DNA of 64,000 nucleotides, taken from the NCBI GenBank assembly GCA_050952935.1, contig JBMNLS010000001.1, positions 1,364,001-1,428,000 of the forward strand, given 5' to 3'. The notes below the pieces were generated by a model that was not told the origin of the DNA, ran no database searches, and saw only the letters and a program-made list of their open reading frames with translations. This document shows, piece after piece, positions 42,603-51,611 of the stretch. Position numbers and translations under genes: made by a program. This stretch comes from UBA6115 sp050952935. GTDB taxonomy: Bacteria > Bacillota > Clostridia > Christensenellales > Aristaeellaceae. Position 1 is the first letter of the stretch. Each line of letters starts with the position of its first letter.

Positions 42603-43578
42603 GGTTTTATGTGCCCTGCTGGCGCTGATCCTGGTGGCGTTGTTGATGCCCGGCTTTATCCGCTTTGTCAAAAATCGCCGCATGATCCAGCCTGCTTACG
42701 ATCTGGGGCCGGATTCCTTTCGGAAGCAGGAGAAGCCGCCCAATATGGGCGGTTTGATTATCGCCCTGGCGGTGGTGGCGTCAAGCTTGCTGTTTATCCA
42801 GATCGCTAAGGGTTCAGGATATGCGCTGATGCTGTTTTTGCTGGCCATTGGCGCTTTGGCTGTGGGATTCGCGGATGATTATATTAAAAATGTCCGCCAA
42901 GACCATGAAGGCCTCAAACCGCGTTACAAAATAATAGGCCAGGTGGGCATCGGACTTGTTTTTTCCCTGCTGTGCATGAATACCGTGGGCACCTCCATTC
43001 ACCTGCCTTTTACCAGGGCATATTGGGATTTGGGTTTCTTTTACCTGCCGCTGATGGTGCTTTTGATCGTGTTTATGACCAATTCAGCAAACCTTCAGGA
43101 CGGGGTGGACGGCCTGCTCTCAGGCGTATCGGCGGTGGGGGGGATTGCCTTTGGGGTGATTTCCATGCTCATTGACGGAGACAGCCTGGGCGATCCAACG
43201 GTATCCTTTGTCTGTTTCGCGCTGACCGGCGCCTGCATTGGCTTTTTGTTTTTTAATCAGCCGCCGGCAAAGATTTATATGGGGGATACGGGAAGCATGT
43301 TCATCGGCGGTATTTTTGTGGGGGCCGCGATGATGCTCAGGCTTCAGCTCTGGCTGATCCCTATATGCTTTACCATGATCATGTCCTCTGTTTCGGTGAT
43401 CGTTCAGCGGCTTTACTTTAAGGCGACGCATGGCAAACGGCTGATCCGGATGTCGCCCATTCACCACCATTTTGAACTGATCGGCTGGAGCGCTGTCAAA
43501 ATCAATCAGCGCTATGTAATCCTGACCGCGATCCTGTCGGCGGTGGCCGTTCTGGCCGCCCTATCTTTCCGCCCGTGA
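42595..43578 (+). CDS. mraY: Phospho-MurNAc-pentapeptide translocase
   Basis: A 327-residue integral membrane enzyme making lipid I from UDP-MurNAc-pentapeptide and undecaprenyl phosphate. ATG 42595 follows a GGGGG site; the in-frame GTG 42586 is an alternative. Catalytic motifs are seen: FADDYIKN, NLQDGVDGLLSG and MGDTGSMFIGG, and the C-terminal IHHHFELIGW. murF, which normally lies between murE and mraY, is missing. Confidence 0.96.
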   Translation: MLEVLCALLALILVALLMPGFIRFVKNRRMIQPAYDLGPDSFRKQEKPPNMGGLIIALAVVASSLLFIQIAKGSGYALMLFLLAIGALAVGFADDYIKNVRQDHEGLKPRYKIIGQVGIGLVFSLLCMNTVGTSIHLPFTRAYWDLGFFYLPLMVLLIVFMTNSANLQDGVDGLLSGVSAVGGIAFGVISMLIDGDSLGDPTVSFVCFALTGACIGFLFFNQPPAKIYMGDTGSMFIGGIFVGAAMMLRLQLWLIPICFTMIMSSVSVIVQRLYFKATHGKRLIRMSPIHHHFELIGWSAVKINQRYVILTAILSAVAVLAALSFRP

Positions 43579-43605
43579 GCGAAAGTTGCTGGAAAGGCGT
43601 CAAGA

Positions 43606-44991
43606 ATGAGGCAAACGCTTCAGGTTGAAGGGAAAAAGGTGCTGGTGCTGGGAGCGGCGCGCAGCGGAATCGCGGCGGCCAAACTGCTGATCGCGCGGGG
43701 GGCTGAGGTGACGCTTAACGACATCAAGCCCGCTGACAAATTGACAGCCGCCCTGGAAAATCTGAGGGGATACACGGTAAAGACACGTCTGGGGGAAGGG
43801 CCTGAGGCGCTGTTGCAGGATCATGACCTGCTTGTGATCAGCCCAGGCATCCCCTTGGGAGACGATCTGTTAAAGCGCTGTGAAAGCCATGACATCCCTG
43901 TTTTGGGTGAATTGGAGGTGGCGGCGGAGCTGACGGAGCTTCCCATCATCGCCGTGACCGGCACCAATGGAAAAACAACCACCGTTTCGCTCCTGGGTGA
44001 GATGTTCAAACAATCAGGACGCGTGGCCCATGTGGCGGGCAATGTGGGCTACCCCTTAAGCGCGGCGGTGATGCAGGCAGGGGTAGAGGATGTGCTGATT
44101 GCGGAGGTGTCCAGCTTTCAGCTGGAGACCATCAGGGGCTTTCATCCTGTGGCAGCGGCTGTATTGAATATTACTCCCGATCATCTAAACCGCCATGGCA
44201 CCATGGACAACTATATCAGGCTGAAAGCCCGGGTGTTTGAAAACCAGACGCCGGCTGACTTAGCGGTATTGAACATGGATGACCCGCTCACCCGCGCCAT
44301 GGCGGAGCATGTGAAGGCCCGGGTGGCCTATGTCTCCACCATTCAGGAGGTGGAAAACGGCGCCATGTTGAAGGACGGCGCGCTCATTCTGCGGCGGGAT
44401 GGCGAAGAAAGGATGATCTGCCGGCAGGAGGACATGAAGCTCCTGGGCATGCACAATGTGTACAACGCGCTTTCAGCGTTGGCGCTGGCTGATTTCATGG
44501 GGGTGCCCCCCCAGGTGGCTGCCTACAGCCTGAAGGTGTTTGAAGGGGTGGAACACCGGATTGAGTTTACAAGAGAGCTTGACGGGGTGAAGTATTACAA
44601 TGACTCCAAGGGCACCAATCCCGATGCCACCATCACCGCCATCAAATCCATGCGTGCGCCCACTGTGATCATCCTGGGGGGATATGATAAAGAAACCTCC
44701 TTTGATCAGCTGGCCAAGATCGTCCGGGGGAACCCGTATATCAGGCACGCGGTGCTGCAGGGGCGGACTGCCGGCCAAATTGCCCTGGCCTTGGACAGGG
44801 CGGGCTTCCAGGCATATCAGTTCACGGAGAATCTGGAGCAAGCGGTTATGCTGGCGAAAAAACTGGCTGTGCCAGGGGGAAATGTGCTGTTTTCACCGGC
44901 CTGCGCTTCTTTTGATCAGTTTAAAGATTATGAGGAGCGGGGGAGGGTGTTCAAACGCCTTGTGATGGCGCTGGACGCGTTGGAGGGATGA
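43606..44991 (+). CDS. murD: UDP-MurNAc-L-Ala:D-glutamate ligase
   Basis: A 461-residue Mur ligase adding D-Glu, the second residue of the stem peptide. The N-terminal Rossmann domain begins VLVLGAARSGIAAAKLL. The ATP loop reads AVTGTNGKTTTVSLL and the central motif LNITPDHLNRHG. The C-terminal domain has YYNDSKGTNPDATI. Its stop overlaps ftsQ by 4 bases (ATGA). Confidence 0.96.
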   Translation: MRQTLQVEGKKVLVLGAARSGIAAAKLLIARGAEVTLNDIKPADKLTAALENLRGYTVKTRLGEGPEALLQDHDLLVISPGIPLGDDLLKRCESHDIPVLGELEVAAELTELPIIAVTGTNGKTTTVSLLGEMFKQSGRVAHVAGNVGYPLSAAVMQAGVEDVLIAEVSSFQLETIRGFHPVAAAVLNITPDHLNRHGTMDNYIRLKARVFENQTPADLAVLNMDDPLTRAMAEHVKARVAYVSTIQEVENGAMLKDGALILRRDGEERMICRQEDMKLLGMHNVYNALSALALADFMGVPPQVAAYSLKVFEGVEHRIEFTRELDGVKYYNDSKGTNPDATITAIKSMRAPTVIILGGYDKETSFDQLAKIVRGNPYIRHAVLQGRTAGQIALALDRAGFQAYQFTENLEQAVMLAKKLAVPGGNVLFSPACASFDQFKDYEERGRVFKRLVMALDALEG

Positions 44992-45842
44992 CAATGCAGC
45001 CACCCCGCCCGCCGGAAACAAGGCCGTCGCCACCCCAGCCGCCTGTATATGAGCAGCAGTGGCAGCAGGAGCCCTACGATGAGGTGGTACTCCCTCATGA
45101 AGGCAATTCCATCAGGCGTGCCCTGACCATGATAGGGGTTTTGGTTGGTCTGGTGATTCTTGCTTTTGTGCTGCGTTACTATGTGTTTACCATCAGCCAC
45201 GTGCGGGTGGTGGGCAACCGGGCCATGCCCTGGCAGGAGGTGGCCCGCGCCGCCGGTCTTGACCGGAAACTGCTTTATTTCACCGTGAATGAGGCGGAAA
45301 TTGAAAGTGGTATTAACGCCAACCGCTATCTGGATTATCAGGGGATGGAAAAAGTTTTTCCAAACACGCTGATTTTGTACGTGAGGGAGCGCAGCCCCAG
45401 CGCCTTTTTTACCCACCTGGGGGTAGGCTTTGTGATGGCGGAGGATGGCATGATCCTGGAGAAAACCAGGGATATCAGGATGCGGCAGGGGTTGATTGAG
45501 GTGTCCGGGCTTGCTATCTGGGGGCAGCTGGAAAGCGGTATGTTTCCCGTGGGCGGGAGGCCCGGCCAATTGGAGGCGCTTGTGGCGCTTGTGAAAGAGC
45601 TGACCGATCAGGGCTATTCCGCCCAGGTGAAGGACATCAATGTAGCGGATGAAAGCAACCTGATTATGACCACCCAGGATAACTACACGGTGCGCCTGGG
45701 GGATGCAGAAAACCTGCGCGCCAAAATCGGCACGGTTCGAGCGGTGATTGAGGAATTGAAGCGCCGCAGCCTGACAGGCGGCATTTTGGAGGCGTCCATC
45801 CCCGGTGAAGCCACCTACCGCGCTCCAGAGGGGGCAATTTGA
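44988..45842 (+). CDS. ftsQ: Cell-division protein FtsQ/DivIB
   Basis: A 284-residue bitopic protein. A Pro/Gln-rich cytoplasmic tail (1-35) leads to a membrane helix at about 45-63 (MIGVLVGLVILAFVLRYYV). A POTRA domain follows (FTISHVRVVGNRAMPWQEV to about 135), then the FtsQ beta domain with VRERSPSAFF. It scaffolds FtsL and DivIC at the septum. Confidence 0.9.
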   Translation: MTMQPPRPPETRPSPPQPPVYEQQWQQEPYDEVVLPHEGNSIRRALTMIGVLVGLVILAFVLRYYVFTISHVRVVGNRAMPWQEVARAAGLDRKLLYFTVNEAEIESGINANRYLDYQGMEKVFPNTLILYVRERSPSAFFTHLGVGFVMAEDGMILEKTRDIRMRQGLIEVSGLAIWGQLESGMFPVGGRPGQLEALVALVKELTDQGYSAQVKDINVADESNLIMTTQDNYTVRLGDAENLRAKIGTVRAVIEELKRRSLTGGILEASIPGEATYRAPEGAI

Positions 45843-45883
45843 GGGAAATCGACGGGTTTAGTGTCAGTTTTGCTTGAAAAGGC

Positions 45884-45912
45884 TTGCCAAGTTATCACAA
45901 AAAGGTTACAAT
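45884..45912 (+). promoter_or_regulatory. Promoter of ftsA-ftsZ
   Basis: TTGCCA at 45884-45889, a 17-base spacer and TACAAT at 45907-45912, in the 159-base gap before ftsA. It would allow ftsAZ to be expressed separately from the upstream mur genes. Confidence 0.7.
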
Positions 45913-46001
45913 GAATTAACCTGACTGTGTTATGAGGGGTATCATGTGGCCTGATTGAAGCGCGGGCCATGGAAAAACCCAAGAAATGGGGATGAAATGC
46001 G

Positions 46002-47180
46002 ATGAGGAGCACTATCAGCGTCATTGATTTTGGCACGAGCAAAATCGTTGCACTGATTGCGGAGGTGAGCGGCCGGCAGCGCTGCGACATCATTGGCGCG
46101 GGAACCGCTGCCTATGACGGCTTTGCCAACGCGCGCTGGAACAACGCCGCTCTGGTGAATGAGGCTATCAGCTCCGCTATCGCCAACGCAGAGGAACAGG
46201 CGCGCAGCTCCATCAAAAATGTATATGCGGGCGTGCCCGGTCAGTTTTCCAAGGTCTATTCCTTTGAGGTAAAGGTGGATTTGCAGGGCGCTGATCCCCG
46301 CGTGTCCGGCAAGGACATCGCCACCTTGTTTGCCCTGGCGGACGAGCAGGTGGCCGGCATACCCGGCACGCCCATTCACCGCAGCCCCGCCTGGTTTGTG
46401 GTGGACGATGGCAAGAAAACCCTGGAGCCGCTCAACCAGCATGGCCACGAACTGCGCGCGCTTATTTCTTATGTCATCGCGGATCGCTTTTTTATTGAGG
46501 ACATCACCCAGCGCCTTCTTGCCATTGGCAAAACGGCTGCCGGGTTTTTCTCCACCCCCATGGGGCAGAGCATGCTGTATATTTCTGAAACCGACCGGGA
46601 CCGTACCGCGGTTCTGATTGATATGGGTTACCTGAATACCGAGGTGATCGCTGTGGAAGGGGATGCCATCATCTTCCACAAGGTGTTGCCCCTGGGCGGC
46701 GGCCACATAGCGGCTGACTTGGCCTATGGGCTTGAAGTCCCGCTGGAGCAGGCGGAGCAGGTGAAGCGCGGCTATGAATTTGGCCTGGGCAGCACCAAGA
46801 ACAGCTTTGATGTGCTGCTGTCCAACGGCACCACCCAAACCTTCACCCGGGAAAAGGTGGCAGCCATCCTTGAACCACGGGTGGATGAAATTTGCGAAGC
46901 CATCGTCAAGGCGCTTGGGGATTCTGGGGTAAGGCTGGGCAACTGGTCCCCGGTGTATCTGACTGGTGGCGGCCTTGCCATCAACAAGGGCGGGCGCGAA
47001 TATCTTTCCGAGAAAATGGAGCGCCCGGTGCGTGAATTGCCGCGCAAGGCGGTAAAGCTTTCCAGCGCCATTTATTCCAGCTCTCTGGGGCTGCTTGATT
47101 TAATTATTGATACGCGCAACAACGCGGAGGAAACACAAGGCGGTATCCGCGGTTTTTTCCGCGGTTTGTTCAGCGCCTAA
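46002..47180 (+). CDS. ftsA: Cell-division protein FtsA (actin-like)
   Basis: A 392-residue protein of the FtsA family. It starts STISVIDFGTSKIVALIAEV (phosphate 1 motif), has the SHS2/1C insertion around 80-165, VLIDMGYLNTEVIAV (phosphate 2) and VYLTGGGLAINKGG (adenosine). The C-terminal GGIRGFFRGLFSA is an amphipathic membrane-binding helix. FtsA anchors FtsZ to the membrane. FtsZ follows 21 bases later. Confidence 0.93.
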   Translation: MRSTISVIDFGTSKIVALIAEVSGRQRCDIIGAGTAAYDGFANARWNNAALVNEAISSAIANAEEQARSSIKNVYAGVPGQFSKVYSFEVKVDLQGADPRVSGKDIATLFALADEQVAGIPGTPIHRSPAWFVVDDGKKTLEPLNQHGHELRALISYVIADRFFIEDITQRLLAIGKTAAGFFSTPMGQSMLYISETDRDRTAVLIDMGYLNTEVIAVEGDAIIFHKVLPLGGGHIAADLAYGLEVPLEQAEQVKRGYEFGLGSTKNSFDVLLSNGTTQTFTREKVAAILEPRVDEICEAIVKALGDSGVRLGNWSPVYLTGGGLAINKGGREYLSEKMERPVRELPRKAVKLSSAIYSSSLGLLDLIIDTRNNAEETQGGIRGFFRGLFSA

Positions 47181-47201
47181 TATTTGTGAGGAGGATCTCC
47201 C

Positions 47202-48572
47202 ATGCTTGTATTGCAGGTTGAGCCTGAACAGCAGACATCTTTTGCGTCCATTAAAGTGGTGGGCTGCGGCGGCGGGGGCGCCAACGCGGTCAACCGCATG
47301 ATTGAGGCTGGCCTGAAAGGGGTTGAGTTTATTGCTGTCAACACCGACAAGCAGGCCCTCTCCGCGTCAAAGGCAGATACAAAAATTCAGATCGGTGAAA
47401 AGCTCACCAAAGGCCTTGGCGCCGGCGCAGTGCCGGAGATTGGCAAGCGCGCCGCTGAGGAGAGCCGGGAGGAAATTGCCCAGCATCTAAAGGGCGCTGA
47501 CCTGGTTTTTGTGACCGCCGGCATGGGCGGTGGCACCGGCACCGGCGCGGCCCCTGTGGTGGCCGATATTGCCCGGGAGCTTAACTGCCTCACCATTGCC
47601 GTGGTGACCAAGCCCTTCCAGTTTGAGGGAAAGCAGCGCATGCGCAATGCAGAAGGCGGCATCAATGAGCTGAAGCAGTTTGTGGATACCCTGGTGGTCA
47701 TCCCCAACGACCGTTTGCTCGAGGTGGTCAGCCGGGGCACATCCATGGTGGAGGCTTTCCGGGTGGCGGATGATGTACTGCGCCAGGGCATTCAGGGCAT
47801 TTCCGATTTGATCGCGCTGCCCGCCCTCATCAACCTGGACTTTGCGGATGTTAAAACCGTGATGGAGTCCGGCGGCATGGCCCATATCGGCATTGGCGTG
47901 GGCAAGGGCGAAAACCGCATGGTGGAAGCAGCCAAGAACGCCGTGGCAAGCCCGCTGCTTGAAACCAAGATCGATGGTGCAAGGGCCGTGCTGATCAATA
48001 TCACCGGCAATGAGGACATGGGCATTGTGGATATCAACGAGGCCGCCAAGCTGATTCAGGAATCCGCTGATTCTGACGCCAACATCATCTTTGGCGCTGG
48101 CATCGACAATGACCTGAAGGATGAGGTGCGCATCACCGTGATCGCCACCGGCTTTGAGAAGAGCGCTTTCCCCACCCGGGAGCCCAAAAAGAAGCCCTAC
48201 CGCACCTCCACGCCCTATGGCATGGCGACTGCCGCCATCAACCCTTATGAGAACAGGCCCGCTGTGCCCAAGGCGGATTTGCCCAGCTTTGAAGCGCCTC
48301 AGGTGGCCAATATTTACGAGCAGGACACCAGCTCCTTCTTTCCGACCGGCTCCAGGCCTGTGGTGACCAATGTGCCGCCGCCTGCCATGGCGCCGCAGCC
48401 CGCTTATCAGCCGGGCCAGGGCTATTCCTTTGGCCAGCAGCCTGCCATGCAGCAGCCTCAGGCTGCGCCCAGCCCCTATCAGCCGCCCATTCAGCAGCCG
48501 CAACAGCCGCAGATGGCTGAAAAGGATGACCTGGGTGTGCCGGCCTATCTGCGCAGGGGTGTTAAAAAATAA
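47202..48572 (+). CDS. ftsZ: Cell-division GTPase FtsZ
   Basis: A 456-residue tubulin homologue with GAGGAGG before its ATG. The nucleotide motifs are VVGCGGGGANAVNRM and the tubulin signature MGGGTGTGAAP; NTDKQAL and RGTSMVEAFRVAD are further conserved segments. After the globular part (about residue 325) a Pro/Gln-rich linker leads to the C-terminal peptide DDLGVPAYLRRGVKK that binds FtsA. It forms the Z ring at the division site. Confidence 0.98.
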   Translation: MLVLQVEPEQQTSFASIKVVGCGGGGANAVNRMIEAGLKGVEFIAVNTDKQALSASKADTKIQIGEKLTKGLGAGAVPEIGKRAAEESREEIAQHLKGADLVFVTAGMGGGTGTGAAPVVADIARELNCLTIAVVTKPFQFEGKQRMRNAEGGINELKQFVDTLVVIPNDRLLEVVSRGTSMVEAFRVADDVLRQGIQGISDLIALPALINLDFADVKTVMESGGMAHIGIGVGKGENRMVEAAKNAVASPLLETKIDGARAVLINITGNEDMGIVDINEAAKLIQESADSDANIIFGAGIDNDLKDEVRITVIATGFEKSAFPTREPKKKPYRTSTPYGMATAAINPYENRPAVPKADLPSFEAPQVANIYEQDTSSFFPTGSRPVVTNVPPPAMAPQPAYQPGQGYSFGQQPAMQQPQAAPSPYQPPIQQPQQPQMAEKDDLGVPAYLRRGVKK

Positions 48573-48590
48573 ATAACTTCTCGGATGATT

Positions 48591-48739
48591 AACCCGGGAG
48601 AGACTGCCTTTTGGCGGCGCCGAAGGGGAAGCGAGAACTCTCAGGCAAACAAGACCGGGTTAGGACGAGGCTCTGGAAAGCGGAACGCACCAAAAAAGCA
48701 ACTCCGTCAGGAGGAATCTTTGAGGTTAAAAGACAGAGG
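48591..48739 (+). ncRNA. Tandem glycine riboswitch
   Basis: Two aptamers upstream of the glycine cleavage genes. The first is closed by AACCCGG (48591-48597) with CCGGGTT (48655-48661) and contains the hallmark GAGAG, GCGCCGAAGGGG and CTCTCAGGCAAA blocks. The second is closed by CTCTG (48671-48675) with CAGAG (48734-48738). It keeps GAAAG, GCACC..AGCAA and CTTTGAGG but replaces the GAAGGGG core with a run of A, so it is divergent. Glycine binding should turn on gcvT expression. Confidence 0.88.
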
Positions 48740-48762
48740 CACGCAGATGTTGCGTGCCTTTT
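48738..48762 (+). terminator. Expression-platform hairpin of the glycine riboswitch
   Basis: GGCACGCA (48738-48745) pairs with TGCGTGCC (48751-48758) followed by TTTT. Its first base overlaps the closing stem of the second aptamer, so ligand-bound aptamer could disfavour the hairpin. The T-run is short. Confidence 0.65.
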
Positions 48763-48787
48763 GAGCAAACAATAAGGAGGAAAATTG

Positions 48788-49882
48788 ATGGAAAGGAAAA
48801 CCCCGTTATACGATTTGCACCTTTCACTAAAAGGGCGCATGGTGCCCTTTGCGGGTTATCTGCTGCCTGTTCAGTATGAAACGGGCGTGATTGCCGAGCA
48901 TAAGGCGGTGCGGGAAGCCTGCGGGATGTTTGACGTGTCCCACATGGGGGAATTGCGCATTCACGGCGAAGATGCCCTGCGCAGCCTGAACCTGCTTTTG
49001 ACCAATGACTTTAGCGATCTTGAGGTGGGGCGAGTGCGCTACAGCCCCATGTGCAATGCGTCTGGTGGCATTGTGGACGACCTGATCGTGTATAAGTTCG
49101 CCGATGATGACTATCTGCTGGTGGTTAACGCCGCCAATAAGGACAAGGATGCCGCCTGGATCAGAAGCCATCTGATGGGGGACGCGCGAATGGATGACCT
49201 GTCAGATGACTATGCGCAGCTGGCGCTGCAAGGCCCAAAATCAAAGGAGATCCTCGCTAAAGTGGCGGATCAAGCCGCGTTTCCGGCGAAATACTACAGC
49301 TTTGTGCCTGAGCTTCAGGTGGCGGGCGTGCCCTGCCTCGTGTCCCGCACGGGTTACACGGGGGAGTTTGGGTATGAATTATATTGTGCCCCCGAAAACG
49401 CGGTGAAGCTGGCGGAAGCTCTGCTGGATGCCGGGCTGGATCTGGGCTTGATCCCCTGCGGGCTGGGCGCCAGGGACACCCTGCGCCTGGAAGCGGGCAT
49501 GCCGCTGTATGGCCACGAGATGAACGATGAAATCACGCCACTGGAAGCAGGCTTGGGCTTTTTCGTGAAGCTGGACAAGGCGGATTTTATCGGGAAAACT
49601 GCGCTTCTTGAGAAAAAGGAACCGAAGTTTGTCAGAGCCGGCCTGATGCTCCTTGACCGGGGCATTGCCCGGGAGCACAATGATGTGTATGTGAATGACC
49701 AGAAGATCGGCGAAACCACCAGCGGCACCCTGGCGCCTTATCTGAACAAGGCGGTGGCCATGGCCAGGATGGATCGGGCCTATGCCGAACCCGGCACCAA
49801 GGTTGTGATTGATGTGCGGGGCAGGAAGCTAACGGCTGAGGTGGTGACGATGCCCTTTTATCAGCGGCCCAAAGGCAAATAA
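48788..49882 (+). CDS. gcvT: Glycine cleavage system T protein (aminomethyltransferase)
   Basis: A 364-residue cytosolic enzyme starting at ATG 48788 after AAGGAGG. It transfers the methylene group from the aminomethyl-lipoyl H protein to tetrahydrofolate, releasing ammonia. Family motifs include TPLYDLHLSLKGRMVPFAGY, FDVSHMGE, YSPMCNASGGIVDDLIVYK, RTGYTGEFGYELY and LEAGMPLYGHEM. First gene of the riboswitch-controlled operon. Confidence 0.96.
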   Translation: MERKTPLYDLHLSLKGRMVPFAGYLLPVQYETGVIAEHKAVREACGMFDVSHMGELRIHGEDALRSLNLLLTNDFSDLEVGRVRYSPMCNASGGIVDDLIVYKFADDDYLLVVNAANKDKDAAWIRSHLMGDARMDDLSDDYAQLALQGPKSKEILAKVADQAAFPAKYYSFVPELQVAGVPCLVSRTGYTGEFGYELYCAPENAVKLAEALLDAGLDLGLIPCGLGARDTLRLEAGMPLYGHEMNDEITPLEAGLGFFVKLDKADFIGKTALLEKKEPKFVRAGLMLLDRGIAREHNDVYVNDQKIGETTSGTLAPYLNKAVAMARMDRAYAEPGTKVVIDVRGRKLTAEVVTMPFYQRPKGK

Positions 49883-49914
49883 GCCATATAAAATAAGCAA
49901 TAGGAGGAAAGATC

Positions 49915-50292
49915 ATGAACGTTCCCAATGAACTGCGCTATTCCAAGTCCCACGAGTGGGTGAAAATGGAAGGGGACACCGCCCTGGTGGGCATCACGGA
50001 TTTTGCTCAGAATGAGCTGGGTGATCTGGTGTTTATCAACCTGCCCAATGTGGGCGATGTGGTGGCCAGGGATGAGGCCTTTGCCGATGTTGAGAGCGTG
50101 AAGGCGGTCAGCGATATCATCAGCCCTATCTCCGGCACCGTGGCCGAGGTAAACGAAGAATTGGGCGATGCGCCTGAACGCATCAATGAGGACGCCTATG
50201 CCGCCTGGATCGTCAGGCTCAGCGACCTGAGTGACCTGGACGACCTGCTCAGCGCCCAGGAATACGAGGCATTTATTAAAGAGGAGGGCTGA
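49915..50292 (+). CDS. gcvH: Glycine cleavage system H protein
   Basis: A 125-residue carrier with AGGAGG before ATG. The lipoyl attachment site is Lys63 in ADVESVKAVSDI, the conserved ESVKA motif. It shuttles the aminomethyl group between the P, T and L proteins. It ends 2 bases before gcvPA. No lipoate ligase or lipoyl synthase gene lies nearby. Confidence 0.97.
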   Translation: MNVPNELRYSKSHEWVKMEGDTALVGITDFAQNELGDLVFINLPNVGDVVARDEAFADVESVKAVSDIISPISGTVAEVNEELGDAPERINEDAYAAWIVRLSDLSDLDDLLSAQEYEAFIKEEG

Positions 50293-50294
50293 TA

Positions 50295-51611
50295 ATGGGA
50301 AGCTATCTCCCCACCACCCCCCAGGAGCGGCAGGAGATGCTCAAGGCCATCGGGCTTAACGAGATAAAAGACCTGTTCGTTGACGTGCCGGAGAGCATGC
50401 TGCTAAAAGATTCCGTCAATATCCCTGAGGGCTTGAGCGAAATGTCCGTCAGGGCCAGGCTGGAAAAGATGGCCGCCAAAAACAAAATTTTCCAAATCGT
50501 TTTAAGGGGCGCCGGGGCATATGACCACTATATCCCTGCCATTGTCAGCACAGTGACCGGCAAGGAGGAGTTCCTGACTACCTACACCCCTTACCAGGCT
50601 GAGATCAGCCAGGGGGTGCTGCAATCCATTTTCGAGTATCAGACCATGATGTGCGAGCTCACCGGCATGGATGTGAGCAACGCCTCCATTTATGACGGGG
50701 CTTCTGCCGCTGCGGAAGCGGTCATGATGACCCAAACCCGCAAGCGCTCCAGGGTGTATGTGGCCTCCACCGCCCACCCTGAGGTGATTCAAACCATCAA
50801 GACCTATTGCTGGGCCAGGGATGTCGCCTTTGAGGAGATTCCCCAGAAGGATGGCCTGCTTGACATGGCGGCCCTTGAAAACCTGCCTGAGGACGCGGCC
50901 TGCGTCTATGTCCAGCAGCCTAACTTCTATGGCCTGTTTGAGGACGCTGAGCGGGCTGCCCAATTGGCCCATCAGGCGGGGGCCAAGGCGGTCATGGGTT
51001 TTTACCCGATTGCGCTTGGCCTGTGTAAAACGCCTGGCGAGATGGGCTTTGACATCGCGGTGGGGGAAGGGCAGCCGCTGGGGATGCCTCTGTCCTGGGG
51101 CGGCCCCTACCTGGGCATCATGACCGCCAAGCAGGACATGCTGCGCATGCTGCCTGGCCGCATCGTCGGTGAGACTGTGGATAATCAGGGTCGCCGCGCC
51201 TTTGTGCTGACCTTGCAGGCCAGGGAACAGCATATCCGGCGGGAGAAGGCGTCCAGCAACGTCTGTACAAACCAGGCCCTGTGCGCCATGACCGCAGCAG
51301 TCTACCTGGCCGCCATGGGGCCCCGGGGGATGCGGGAAGTGGCCCAGCTGTGCTATGATGGCGCCCACTATTTTGCGGAGGAACTCGGGAAGCTCAAGGG
51401 CTTTGAGCGGGTTCACCAAGGCGAATTCTTCAATGAATTCATGACCGGCTGCCCCATGGATGTGCATGCCTTTGAGGCGGAAATGGCCAAGCGCGGCATT
51501 CTCTGCGGGCTGACGCTGGGTGACCGACTGCTCTGGTGTGTGACAGAAAAGATGGACAAAACGGCGATTGACGAGGTGATCGCTGTGATCAAGGAGGTGT
51601 GCGGGCAATGA
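50295..51611 (+). CDS. gcvPA: Glycine dehydrogenase (decarboxylating), subunit 1
   Basis: A 438-residue PLP-fold subunit of the two-part P protein found in many Firmicutes and archaea. Motifs: SYLPTTPQERQEML, LRGAGAYDHYIPAIV, TPYQAEISQGVLQSIFEYQTM (start of the conserved block) and REQHIRREKASSNVCTNQAL. Together with subunit 2 it decarboxylates glycine. It overlaps the next gene by 4 bases. Confidence 0.96.
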   Translation: MGSYLPTTPQERQEMLKAIGLNEIKDLFVDVPESMLLKDSVNIPEGLSEMSVRARLEKMAAKNKIFQIVLRGAGAYDHYIPAIVSTVTGKEEFLTTYTPYQAEISQGVLQSIFEYQTMMCELTGMDVSNASIYDGASAAAEAVMMTQTRKRSRVYVASTAHPEVIQTIKTYCWARDVAFEEIPQKDGLLDMAALENLPEDAACVYVQQPNFYGLFEDAERAAQLAHQAGAKAVMGFYPIALGLCKTPGEMGFDIAVGEGQPLGMPLSWGGPYLGIMTAKQDMLRMLPGRIVGETVDNQGRRAFVLTLQAREQHIRREKASSNVCTNQALCAMTAAVYLAAMGPRGMREVAQLCYDGAHYFAEELGKLKGFERVHQGEFFNEFMTGCPMDVHAFEAEMAKRGILCGLTLGDRLLWCVTEKMDKTAIDEVIAVIKEVCGQ

